Of a DNA stretch of 64,000 bases, positions 53,361 to 63,844 are shown in pieces. The position numbers and the translations under genes were made by a program. The notes below the pieces were generated by a model, which was not told the origin of the DNA, searched no databases, and saw only the letters and a program-made list of their open reading frames with translations. The first letter of the stretch is position 1. Each line of letters begins with the position of its first letter. Origin of the DNA: Locusta migratoria (lineage: Eukaryota; Arthropoda; Insecta; Orthoptera; Acrididae); NCBI GenBank assembly GCA_026315105.1, contig CM048744.1, forward strand, positions 660,551,676 to 660,615,675, read 5' to 3'.

Positions 53361-53407
53361 TCGTATGGCGCAGGTTAATCATTCCTACATAGTAGGCGAA
53401 GAACATG

Positions 53408-53520
53408 GAGGACTAAGGCGCTCCAGTCACGGTCCGCACGACCACTACGGTCGGGGGTTCGAATCCCCCCTCGGGCATGGATTTTGTGCCGTCCTAGTTC
53501 ATAAGTAGTTCATAAGTAGG
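53408..53520 (+). mobile_element. SINE family A fragment
   Basis: Starts within the head (GAGGACTAAGGCGCTCCAGT), passes the intact B-box half (CGGGGGTTCGAATCCCCCCT), and stops after CATAAGTAGTTCATAAGTAG. Both ends are missing. Confidence 0.87.
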
Positions 53521-54810
53521 CTTCGACAATTACTGATCGCCATTCGCATCGTATATCCCAACACCTTATCACAGCAAATCATGAAAAAAACATGCGTTTT
53601 AGAGTGCTATTTAATGTTGTGTATGTTAGATACGCTGCATGCTTAACGTGTCGTGCCTTTTCAGTTCTAAGCCTCAGAAGTTTAATGTTTTGTATGTTTC
53701 CAGTCCGCGAGTTCACGCGACGAAACAAATGTTTCCGGACATATAGGGCCTTATTCTGTGATTTTTGGAAACAATGAATGATGATCTAATCAAGCACTGA
53801 CATCGGAAACAATCTTCATTGGCCAGTAGTCTCTAGCTGCCTAGTATGTTCACAGAATGTAGCAGTCTGCTAAGTGAGAGAAAGAAAGAAAAGCCGCTCA
53901 TATACGTATATAACGTCTAATATTAGGAAAAGACTTCTATTAAATCAATAATGCGGTCCTACCAATATTCACGAAACGCGACGGTGAAATAAAATAATTC
54001 ATTGTACCAGGACACGCATGGCAATCCGTGATCTTCGTATAGATCGGTTCTATGATGACGTGGAATCGTTCCTGTTATACGTTGATCGTCGATTTCCTGG
54101 CTCAGTGTTTTAGTACAGAGGCCACCCTCTGAGAGAAGGCGCTTTTTTCTGATATATCGGTTCCTTGCACTCATGGGATTGTGCTCGTTCTGTACTGGTC
54201 GTGGAGGTTTATTTTATTTTATTTTATTTATTTTTTTATTTTTTTATTTATTTATTTATTTTTATTGGAGAGAGCATCCAGTCCTCTGACCGAACATACT
54301 GAACCACCGTGCCTGCTATCTATTACCCTACTACTACGGTGTTCCGGATCACCTCACCATTAATACATTGCCCAGGTCCTCCTAGCTTGCACCTTTCATA
54401 TGAAACCGGATTCGCCTTACACATTTGATGGACATTAATTAGAACAATTTGTACTACTTTGATATGCTAGTGCTTTGTAACAGTATTTTCAGAAATATAG
54501 GCTTCATCAACGCTATATATGGCCTCTGTGTGCTTCTAATGCTGTAGGCTCCAGCGACTAATCCCGATAAGAGGCGCACTGCGTACAAGCCATGCCCCCA
54601 AACCTCTGCTACAGAGCTTAACTGGCGCTTCAAAGAGTGATCTTAACTATTACCTGTTCCAAAACCATTACTCGATCCAACAGCTCCAAAAATGTTGATT
54701 GGCATTACATAAATTCGTGTGCGAAATACTCAAAATGCATGCTAAAAATTCTATAATCCATTGTCCTTATATGTGGTTTAATATATATTTTGAGGCGGCT
54801 CCGCCTCAGA
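53521..54810. other. Unassigned sequence with T-rich run
   Basis: An ATTT-rich run lies at 54208-54265. Nothing else is recognised. Confidence 0.4.
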
Positions 54811-55425
54811 GCCTACATCTACCTCTACATAATTACTATGCAAGTCACATCTAAATGCATGACAGGGGGTTCACCGGACCGCTTTTATGGTGTTTCTCTA
54901 CCGTTCGATTCTTAAATAGAGCGCGGGAGAAAGGAACACCTAAACCTTTCAGTTTTCGATCTTATTTCTCTTATTTAATTATAATGATCATGTCTCCTTA
55001 TGTAGGTTGGTGGTAACAAAATATATTTGCATTCGGAGGAGAAAGTTAGTGAGAGAAATTTCCTAAACAGATCTCACGGCAAATAATAAATCTTACTTGT
55101 AACGATTTCCACTCCAACTCGTGCATCATTTCCGTGACACACTTTCCATTATATCGCGATAATACAAAACGAGCTGCCCTTCATTTAAATTGTCTATATC
55201 CTCCGGTCCTACTTGGTGGGGATCCCACAAAGCGTAGCAATACTTCACATTAGGACACAAAGTATAGTGTAGGCAGTTTCTTTAGTAGTAATGTTGCATC
55301 TGCCATGAAACATAGCCTTTGGTTCGCCTTCCCTGCGATATTTTCTCTGTCTTCTTTCAAGTTAAAAGTACCTTTAAATGTAATTTCTAGGTATTTGGTT
55401 GAATTTACGAGCCATGCGTGTTTTA
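54811..55425 (-). mobile_element. CR1-like LINE 3' end, decayed
   Basis: Starts with CTACATCTACCTCTACATAA (reverse tail), ATGCAAGTCACATCTAAATG, GGGGGTTCACCGGACC. It proceeds inward to CTCGTGCATCATTTCCGTGA and ends near the AGGTATTTGGTTGAATTTAC (KYLG) region. Many indels are present. Confidence 0.85.
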
Positions 55426-55804
55426 GTGACTGTCCTTGCACCTACGGATAGACCAAAGCACTACATACTTGTAATTGTAATGAAGTGTCAAATGTTACGC
55501 CATGAATTATGCCAAAAGGTGCACCATCGAATTACTCGACTTTTAATACATTGCTGGCACGTTCCATCACGTTTTACTTCAGTTCTGTCACTCTCATCGT
55601 CAATGAATTTAAATGACGTTAAAACCAAGCTGTTTTACCCGCTCGTGGAGACGTTTCTTGCGATCACTTCCAATGCTTGTACCACGAAGTGATAGAGCTC
55701 TTTGCTTCCAGCTAGAGTGAGTTATTCCCCGTCAAGTGAACAAGCCAATTCCCCTATACGTAGAGAAAGATAGACCCAGTCAGGTCCACTGTTAGCACAC
55801 GTCT

Positions 55805-55859
<55 letters not shown>
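55426..55859 (+). repeat. Sequence ending in a 53-nt poly(A); possible retrocopy
   Basis: A pure A53 tract at 55807-55859 ends a roughly 380-bp segment that resembles no repeat family in this window. A clean long A tail suggests a recent retroposed transcript. The open frame 55399-55692 gives no recognised protein, and I found no matching target duplication next to TTAATATTG. An expanded A microsatellite is the alternative. Confidence 0.4.
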
Positions 55860-55865
<6 letters not shown>

Positions 55866-56348
55866 TTGTAGATACCAAAACCGAACGGCCTTTTCTTTCA
55901 AGTAATCGTCGTTCTGAGAATAGAACAAAATACCGAGCAGATTTCTTTATTGGGTTACATATAAATAAGATGGTGTCACACATTTGGCTTTTCCTCTCTT
56001 AAGCGTATTTGAAATTGAGAATATTCTTCAGTATCTGAGTCACTTATTTAAAGATCATCACTAGTGATTACAGATGTTTTTATTTATTTCACATGCTTCT
56101 CTGGCAGCTGTTTTCCCGTTGTTAGCAGGGATTTCAATTTAAAAAATCTTTATGAGTTCAGCACTCATTTTTATCGGCGTTTAGAGTCTACAGTCCGTTT
56201 AACGGTATTTGGTTTTTATACAGGGTGTTACAAAAAGGTACGGTCAAACTTTCAGGAAACATTCCTCACACACAAAGAAAGAAAATATGTTATGTGGACA
56301 TGTATCCGGAAACCCTTAATTTCCATGTTAGAGCTCATTTTAGTATTT

Positions 56349-57170
56349 ACGGATGAGGCTTCATTTCAACGTGATCAAATTGTGAATTTTCACAAGCAGC
56401 ATGTGTGGGCTGACGAGAATCCGTACGCAATTTTGCAATCACGTCATAAACACAGATTTTTTTGTCAACGTTTGGGCTGGAATTGTTGGTGATGTCATGA
56501 TTGGGCCTCATGTTCTTCCACCTACGCTCACTGGAGCACGTTATCATGATTTCATACGGGATACTCTACCTGTGCTGCTAGAACATGTGCCTTTACAAGT
56601 ACGACACAACATGTGGTTCATGCACGATGGAGCTCCTGCACATTTCAGTCGACGTGTTCGTCGTACGCTTCTCAAGAACAGATTCGGTGACCGATGGATT
56701 GGTAGAGGCGGACCAATTCCATGGCCTCCACGCTCTCCTGGCCTCAACCGTCTTGACTTCCATTTATGGGGGCATTTGAAAGCTCTTATCTACGCAACCC
56801 CGGTACCAAATCTAGAGACTTTTCGTGCTCGAATTGTGGACGGCTGTGATACAATACGCCATTCTCCACGGCTGCATCAGCGCATCAGGGATTCAATGCG
56901 AGCCGGCCGCGGTGGCCGAGGTGACTGAGGTGCTCCAGTCACGGTCAGCACGGCCACTACGGTCGGGGGTTCGAATCCCCCCTCGGGCATGGATATTTGT
57001 GCCGTCTTTAGTCTTAGCTAGTTCGTAAGTAGTTTGTAAGCTTAGGGACTGATGACCCTGTAGTTAAGTCCCATAAGTTGTACAAACATTTGAACATTTT
57101 TGATTCCATGCGACGGAGGGTGGATGCATGTATCCTCGCTAACAGAGGACATTTTGAACATTTCTTGTAA
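56349..57170 (+). pseudogene. mariner-superfamily transposase, catalytic domain only
   Basis: Two frames from 56349. The first gives FTDEASFQRDQIVNFHKQHV and HVWADENPYAI (first catalytic Asp). After a frame change near 56460 come NVWAGIVGDVMIGPHVL, MWFMHDGAPAHF (second Asp), RWIGRGGPIPWPPRSP and RLDFHLWGHLKALIY. The conserved D just before FHLWG, the third catalytic residue, is retained. The N-terminal HTH is absent because the sequence passes directly from TIR to the catalytic domain. A SINE then splits the C-terminal region after IRDSM (about 56900), which resumes at 57114. Confidence 0.87.
56902..57101 (+). mobile_element. SINE family A, full length
   Basis: CCGGCCGCGG head at 56903, B-box GGTTCGAATCC, tail ACATTTGAACATTTTT. 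Target duplication GATTCAATGCGA at 56890-56901 and GATTCCATGCGA at 57102-57113 (11 of 12 match). Confidence 0.94.
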
Positions 57171-57505
57171 CAAAGTGTTTGAAGTCACGCTGGAACGTTC
57201 TGTGATTTGAAGAGAAGTAATAAAATGAGCTCTAACAGGGAAATTAAGCGTTTCTGCACACATGTCCACAGAACATATTTTCTTTCTTTGTGCGTGAGGA
57301 ATGTTTCCTGAAAGTTTAGCCGTACCTTTTTGTAACACCCATTTAATTTCATGAAACTTTATGCTGTTGATATTTTTCTTCTTGTCGTCGGGGAACGTAT
57401 ATACAGCGTCTACAAACACCTTATAATATCCCTACATTGTGTACTGAGTAAAGGTACGAATGTTACTACCTCACCTACATTTAACAAATTTGTATTCTTT
57501 CTATA

Positions 57506-57647
57506 GCCACTACGGTCGGGGGTTCGAATCCCCCCTCGGGCATGGATATTTGTGCCGTCCTTAGTATTAGCTAGGTCATAAGTAGTTTGTAAGTTTAGGG
57601 ACTGATGACCCCGTAGTTATGTCCCATAAGCTATACAAACATTTGAT
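57506..57647 (+). mobile_element. SINE family A, 5'-truncated
   Basis: Starts at GCCACTACGGTCGGGGGTTC inside the head; body to ACAAACATTTGA. Exact duplication TTCTTTCTATA at 57495-57505 and 57648-57658. Confidence 0.93.
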
Positions 57648-57658
57648 TTCTTTCTATA

Positions 57659-58499
57659 AATGGTACTATAGGCAATTTTGCTTACATTTGAAGGCAGTTC
57701 AAAACACCAAGGGTTTTTTTTTTCTTTTTTTTTCGAATCGCGTCAACGTAGGCCCAGGAGGAATATGTTAACGGCGTACACAGGTGACGCAAAACACTTC
57801 TAGATGTGTTTTTAAGTCTTCCTGACTTAAAGTGTTATTATGATGGCAAAAACCAAACAGGACATTTAATATAAAACTGCTGGCGGAGATACAAAGCTGA
57901 ACGCGTATGCTAAGTTATCGTTTACATTATTTAGAACAAAGTTGTCAGTTTGCATGAATGTACAGTACATTTCACCTCTTATTACAAAATGCCTATTGCG
58001 TGAAGTTCCCTTCACACCGTTCGCTTTAAACTAGACGAGGGGACAGCGTTTTCACTGACGTGAGCAGTGTTTTTGAAACTGATTGACATTGACAAGAAGT
58101 GACTCTTATCTCCGGCCCCGTGTCAGTTGGGGTGTTTTTACGACTGCTGTTATTGCACAGGGTTGCATGTCGGCTTGCGGTACGCCACTGGTGGGCACGA
58201 TGAACAGCTCTTGTATATACGTAGTCAAACCGAGCACTTTCTCTGATGGCGCGGTGATGGGCTCTTTCTGCTTTCCTGTCACATCCTCATGTCAACCAAT
58301 CTTACTGCACACATAAAGTACCGTTACGCAAACATCACATCACTGTCACGTCTTCTCAGCAGTTGAGGCTGACATTGCCGCATGTTTCCAGTTTTACACC
58401 ATCTATAGCTGTCCATGGCGACCAGGATGCTCTTGTGAAAGGGTGACTCTTAAATAACTATGAAGGCATTATGAAAACGGTTATTTCACATGTTTTTCT
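57659..58499. other. Unassigned sequence
   Basis: A T-rich run lies near 57713-57735. Otherwise nothing is recognised. Confidence 0.4.
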
Positions 58500-58529
58500 T
58501 TTCTACCCGTCATTTCTCGATATGGACTT

Positions 58530-59640
58530 ATTATTGAGATTTTCTGAGGGATCTCAGCTTGTCCTTTATTCACATGAAGTGTTAAGTGCCATCGACAAGG
58601 GATCTCAAATCGATTCCATGTTTCTGGATTTCCGGAAAGCTTTTGACACTGTACCCCACAAGCGGTTTCTAGTGATTCACGATTTCCTATCAGAAAGGAC
58701 ACATTTCGTTGTAATTGACGGTAGTCATCATGTAAAACAGAAGTGATACCTGGCGTTCCACAGGGAAGCGTTATAGGTCCCCTACTCTTTCTCGTGTTTA
58801 TAAACGATTTAGGAGACAATCTGAATAGTTCCCTTAGACTGTTCGCGGATGATGCTGTCGTTTATCGGTTAGTGAAGTCAACAGAGGATCAAAAGCAACT
58901 GCAAATCAATTTAGACAGAATTTCTACATGGTGCGAAAATTGGCAATTGACACTAAATAAAGAAAAGTGTGAAGTAATACACATGACCACTAAAAGAAAT
59001 CCGCTGAACTTCAATTACGCAATAAATCTGTCAAACCTTAAGGTCGTAAATACCTAGGATTTACAAATACGAACTACTTTGACTGGAGAGAACACATGGA
59101 AAAGATTGTGGGGAAGGCGAACCGAAGGTTACGTTTCATTGGCAGAACGCTTCGAAGATGCACCAGTTCTACCAAAGAGACTGCCTACATCACACTTGTG
59201 CGTCCTCTCCTGGAGTACTGTTGCCCCTCGTGGGACCCTCACCAGGTGGGACATTGAGAAGGTTCAGAGAAGGGCAGCTCGTTTCGTTCTATCACGTTAC
59301 GGGGAGAAAGCGTCACGGAAATGTTGCACGAATTGGGGTGGAAATCATTAAAAGAAAGACGTTATTCATTGCGGCGTGATCTGGTTGCGAAGTTTCAATC
59401 ACCGACTTTTACTTCCGAATGTGAAAATATTTTGCTAGCACCCACCTACTTACGGAGACATGACCATCCCAATAAAATAAGAGAAATCAGATCGATAACG
59501 GAACGATTTAAGTGTTCTTTCTTCCCGCGCGCTATTAGAGAATGGAACGGTAGAGAAAAGTTATGAAAGTGGTTAATGAACCCTCTGCCAGGCACTTAAA
59601 TGTGATTTGCAGAGTATCTATGTTGATGTAGATGTAGATC
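58530..59640 (+). mobile_element. CR1-like LINE, 5'-truncated
   Basis: 58600-58745 gives MFLDFRKAFDTVPHKRFL and FLSERTHFVVIDG. 58743-59057 gives IPGVPQGSVIGPLLFLVFIN, LRLFADDAVVYR and WQLTLNKEKCEVIHM. After a frame change, 59320-59566 gives ELGWKSLKERRYSLRRDL and FFPRAIREWNGREKL, the true C-terminus. The tail is GTTGATGTAGATGTAGATC (59621-59639). Frameshifts lie near 58742, 59055 and 59300, and a deletion after KRFL removes about 20 residues. Confidence 0.9.
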
Positions 59641-61370
59641 TACAGGGTACGGAATGTGTAAGATTCGCTTTATGTGTAACGGCTATGTTATTTTTTAATC
59701 AAGTTGATGGGATGTTCAGAGAATCCTAAGGGGTCTTATATTAATTGATTAATGAATTTGTTCGTTGGGAGGTAATTCTGTGACGTTGTAAATAGCATCA
59801 AAACAATTCAAATATCCAAGTTAGGTAGCAAGCTCACTACTGCGATATAAGCCAGAATGACAACGTTACACTTATTATCGATACGTACGTTAAGAATCTG
59901 CTACATTAAAGCACAATGAAATGAATAGTTGGGTGCATACGGTATGTGTTACCGACAAACTGTGAATAGGACTTTACATGGAAGGACTAGGCACAAAGTA
60001 AATACCTAAAATCGTCAGGCAGGTTATTAAAATGCATCTGATTTAATACTCCACTTAGGTGTTTAATAGAATGCCAGTTATTTTGAATGCAAAGTATTAA
60101 ACAAAGATAATTTAAATATTTTCTCATTTACAAGATCCAAATACTTCATCGTTCTAACAGTTTCAGACCATTCTACAGGGAGTTCAATAGTCATAGTTTA
60201 GGGTTACTAGATGAGTTTTCAAAAATGAGAAAATTCTCCATTCATACGAATATTTACAAAGTTATAATTCTAATTTGAAATTTTTAGAAGCCTATTTTGC
60301 ATTGTTGCGTACATAATTCTTTTAACTGTCCGCCTCATATACTGTATTGTACAATAGTTTCCACACTAGTCATTACAGCTGCTCTGAAATGGTAACATAA
60401 AAAATAAGTCTAAAAAAATGTATCAATTGTTGGAATAAAGGTTAAATTCTGTTGAGTTGGTGACTGATGTTATTCAGAGTGTTATAATTCAGCATTCTCA
60501 AATTAAATCAGTTGTATAACTAAAAATAGAGGAAATTTTCCCATTTTGCTATCAATCCTCCTGCACCATTTTATGGTCCAAAACAGAGGATATGTCCGAG
60601 TAAAAGAGGGCATCTGGTAACCCTGTCAGTGCCACTTTCTCTATAACGGGGCTCATAGGTGACGATTATAAAAATGTGGTTCGTGATGATGCGAATGCAA
60701 TGCTACAAAGCAGTGTTCGAATTAAATTATTTACCCTCTCGTCGAAGAATTCCTTCCCTGTCAAGCAATCATCTGTGATAATACAAGACGGAAAACACTG
60801 TGAATTAGCAACGGTATCATATCGCGAATGCCAAGTAAGCTAAACAATAATTAATTCCCATCGTCATTACCTGATTTGGCATTCATGGCAGTGGCGATTC
60901 ATGGGTCGAAATTCTGGGGAGTGCAGGAGCCGTAATGGAAAAATCCCCTTTCCTTTCTTTTAAGTGCAAGTTACTATTACTATGGCAAATAATCGTGAAA
61001 GAAGCTCGAACTTTACAAGTAGTTAGTGCGAGAGCCTTGTGTCCTTAATAGGGAAATAAAGGACACATTGGAATTTAAAAAAATCGACCGAAGGAAAAGG
61101 AAGCGACATTGTGGCAAATGAACTCAATGCTGTCCATGGAACACGTAGAACAGCAAAAGTTCTAAGTACGATAACATGCTGTCATTGTGTAGTACCTTAG
61201 TGCAAGCAATAACTTGCACATAGGCGAAAGTGCACTGCTCTTGTAGATCGGAGGAAGAAATCACATTTTAGGCCTTACACTAGGTGCAACAAGCATACGT
61301 AAACACTGGATTAATGAGCTTGCAGACATAAATGATGTATTCTGTTTTCTATTACGACTGATAACTTACA
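59641..61370. other. AT-rich, no gene seen
   Basis: Nothing recognised on either strand. Confidence 0.4.
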
Positions 61371-61625
61371 AAATACGTAACTACCTGTTGGACTCTTCAG
61401 ATGGTCGTGGAGTTTTCCATGCAGCGTTTCCAAAGTGGCTTTTCGAAGACGAAATCGAGTAACAAATTCTGCATCATCCCAGCATTCAAAATGATTTGGA
61501 CGAACATAAATACGTCTAGGGGGCCTTATAGGGACAATGACCTCTAGATCGTCCAAAATATTGACGTCGTCGTAATTGTCAACCAAATCTCTTATTCCAG
61601 CCATTATCATCATACCGATTCTCAC
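61371..61625 (-). pseudogene. Harbinger-type transposase N-terminal fragment
   Basis: The minus strand reads IRPPRRIYVRPNHFECWDDA and EFVTRFRLRKATLETLHGKL, the region just before the DDE nuclease in HARBI1-like proteins. The frame stops before the catalytic part. No partner Myb-like protein or terminal repeats were found nearby. Confidence 0.7.
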
Positions 61626-61847
61626 TTAACTATTCGTTACCCGTAACTTTGTATTTTGATATCGCAGCAATAATTTTAAAATTGTGTTGCATCTCTACAA
61701 TATATCAAACTCATCTAATCGCTACTGGCGTGGATGGGGCGAGAAATATGATACAATTTTAAAATAAAGTCGGTTGCCACACTAGTCTTTCATACATGTA
61801 GTGCTCCTGTTATTTTGTTCGACAAATAGGTCTTTTTCACGTGAATA

Positions 61848-62550
61848 CGAGGTACGTCCAGAAAGTAAGTTTCGTTTGGTTATATAAAACAAACGTGTAG
61901 AGATACAGAAAAAAAATTATTGTAAAAAAATCTAAAACTGTTAAACTACTTTTCTACATAGCTGCCGAAATTTTGTAGGCACTTATCATAGCCTGGTACA
62001 AGTTTCTGTATGCCTTCTTCATAGAAGGTTGCCGCCTGTGAATTCAGCCATGTGGTAGCATGTTCTTTCAGCTCGTCATCATCGTTGAAATGTTGACCAC
62101 CAAGGACAGATTTTTAGGTGTAAGAAGAGGTGAAAGTGGCTAGGAGCGAGGCCCGGGCTGTACGGATGATGATCAAACACGTCCCAGTGAAATTCCCGTA
62201 AGAGTTGTTTGGTCACATTCGCCACATGAGGTCGGGCACTATCGTGCAAACGAACACCACCTTTTGATGGAAATACTCTTCTTACACCTAAAATTTGTCC
62301 TGTCAACACTTCAACGATGACAAGCTGAAAGAACATGCTACCACATGGCTGAATACACAGGCGGCAACCTTCTATGAAGAAGGCGTACAGAAACTTGTGC
62401 CACACTATGACAAGTGCCTACAAAATTTCGGCAGCTATGTAGAAAAGTAGTTTAACAGTTGTAGATTTTTGTACAATAAAAAATTTTTTCTGTATCTGTA
62501 CAGGTTTGTTTTATATAACCAAACGGAACTTAATTTCTGGACGTACCTCG
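61848..62550 (-). mobile_element. mariner-derived foldback element with about 240-bp arms
   Basis: TA at 61846-61847 and 62551-62552, then CGAGGTACGTCCAGAAAGTAAG mirrored by its near complement at the right end. The inverted repeat continues far past normal mariner TIRs. CTACATAGCTGCCGAAATTT (about 61953) is mirrored by AAATTTCGGCAGCTATGTAG (about 62425). CTTCTTCATAGAAGGTTGCC (about 62013) is mirrored by GGCAACCTTCTATGAAGAAG (about 62364). Arms reach to about 62080 and 62315, including transposase C-terminal coding sequence on both arms. Confidence 0.92.
62079..62310 (-). pseudogene. mariner transposase catalytic fragment with lost Asp residues
   Basis: The minus strand in the loop reads LTGQILGVRRVFPSKGGVRL, HDSARPHVANVTKQLLREFH, then YSPGLAPSHFHLFLHLK. 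HDSAR keeps the second catalytic Asp. In mariner the next motif is SPDLAPSDFHLF, whose last Asp is catalytic; here it is His and the earlier Asp is Gly. The first catalytic Asp and HTH are gone. Catalysis is therefore impossible. Confidence 0.88.
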
Positions 62551-62693
62551 TATATTGCGGCATTTTAGCGCTTTGGAATCCTGCCATTTTCATACAGATT
62601 ATCACTTAACTGGTCGTTAGCCGTGTAACGAGCAGAATTTTACTCGTTAACGATCGGTTTGAGGTCCTTTAACGTCAGGTAACTCGTAACGAA

Positions 62694-63137
62694 GTGCGCT
62701 TCGGTTTCGCCGGGCGCCGTGGCTCAGCGCGCCCGGTCAGGGGGCTGAACGCTCTCTGTAATAAAAAAGCTGAGCCAAAGAACACGTAGAACCAAAACTA
62801 AAAAACACGATCAGCGTCCGCAAGGACACATAGAGCAAAAAAAAAAAAAAAAAAAAAAAAAGTGGTAGAGTGCCAGACTACAAATCCAAAGGTCGCGGGT
62901 TCGATCCCCCGCCAGGTCCTAGGATTTTTATCTGTCACTTTCCACTTCTTTCACCTCTGACAGTATTGCTCATGTAGCACCGTGGTTCGGAACCCACGTT
63001 AAACTGTAGGTACCCATATAACTGACTGGGTAAGTCGGGTCGGAGGAAGGCAACGGCATACCACCTCCAAACGAGACCATGCCTAGTAAAGCACTGTGGT
63101 GTTCAAACCAATCTTCGGATTGTTGACTGCTTTACCT
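62694..63137 (+). mobile_element. Composite SINE insertion with A25 tract, 14-bp TSD
   Basis: Flanked by an exact 14-bp duplication, TAACTCGTAACGAA, at 62680-62693 and 63138-63151. It contains GCCGGGCGCCGTGGCTCAGC (tRNA-like start), an unrelated segment, and A25 at 62837-62861. A second tRNA-like part follows (GTGGTAGAGTGCCAGACTAC, GGTCGCGGGTTCGATCCCC), with a body that includes TAACTGACTGGGTAAGTCGG and GGAAGGCAACGGCATACCAC. The A run may separate two nested SINEs or be an internal expansion. Confidence 0.78.
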
Positions 63138-63301
63138 TAACTCGTAACGAAACATTGGCAAACGCAATTCGGCGCAAACAACAAGTTAAAATCTTAACTG
63201 GAACTTAACGAGACATTGACAAACCGGCGCTTAGAAGTTTACTTCCTCTAGCTTGGAGAAAAACTCGGAGGTTTTACGAGTCGGTACTTTTGGTGTTGCA
63301 G

Positions 63302-63844
63302 GCGGTGATGGGGTGCGCGCTGGTGGGTCTGGGCTGCTACCTGTTCTACCGCGACGACGAGGTCGCGGGTGAAGGCGGCGCGTCGGCGCTGGGCTGGCTG
63401 CCGATGGCGGCCATCCTGGTGTACATCGTGGCCAACTCGGTGGGGCTGGGCCCGGTGTCGGGCCTGGCGCTGGGCGAGCTGGCGCCGCAGCGCCACCGCA
63501 GCGTCGTCAGCTCGGCCACGGGCGCGCTCTCCTGGCTGTCCGCCTTCGTCGTCACCAAGACCTTCCTCGACCTGCGCTCCTGCCTGCACCTGCACGGCGC
63601 CGTCTGGGCCTACGGCGCCGTCTGCTTCGTCGGCGTGCTCTTCGTCTGGCTGTTCGTGCCCGAGACGCGCGCCATCACGCCCTACGAGATAGAGACGCTC
63701 TTCCGCTCCGAGGACGGCTCCGACTCGTCCGTCGGCGGCGACGGCAACGGCAAGGGCGTCGCCAACGGCGTCTTCGTCGTCGAGGCGGCCGGCAGCCTGC
63801 AGGCCGTGGTCGTCGAGCCGGCGAAGACGCCCTCCCTCCACTAG
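63302..63844 (+). CDS. MFS sugar transporter (Tret1-like), last exon with TM9-TM12 and stop
   Basis: 543 bp: 180 codons plus TAG (63842-63844). Phase 0 acceptor TTTTGGTGTTGCAG|GCGGTG. It encodes TM9 (MGCALVGLGCYLFYR), TM10 (MAAILVYIVANSVGLGPVSG), the E-L-A-P-Q-R-H-R loop equivalent to the family GExFP...RG motif, TM11 (GALSWLSAFVVTKTFLDL) and TM12 (AYGAVCFVGVLFVWLF). The closing signature is VPETRAITPYEIETLF, where the family has PETKGxTxEEIE. A Ser/Asp/Gly-rich cytoplasmic tail of about 50 residues follows. GC content stays very high. The preceding intron is about 22 kb. No AATAAA signal is seen before the window ends. Confidence 0.94.
   Translation, partial: AVMGCALVGLGCYLFYRDDEVAGEGGASALGWLPMAAILVYIVANSVGLGPVSGLALGELAPQRHRSVVSSATGALSWLSAFVVTKTFLDLRSCLHLHGAVWAYGAVCFVGVLFVWLFVPETRAITPYEIETLFRSEDGSDSSVGGDGNGKGVANGVFVVEAAGSLQAVVVEPAKTPSLH

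Larger units (their letters stand above)
56221..57340 (+). mobile_element. mariner-superfamily element with long TIRs, interrupted by SINE
   Basis: After the TA at 56219-56220, CAGGGTGTTACAAAAAGGTA begins a terminal inverted repeat of about 120 bp. Its mirror, ending TTTTTGTAACACCC, lies at 57220-57340. The outermost right bases are degraded. Removing the SINE leaves about 910 bp, shorter than a full element, because the HTH domain is missing. Confidence 0.87.
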
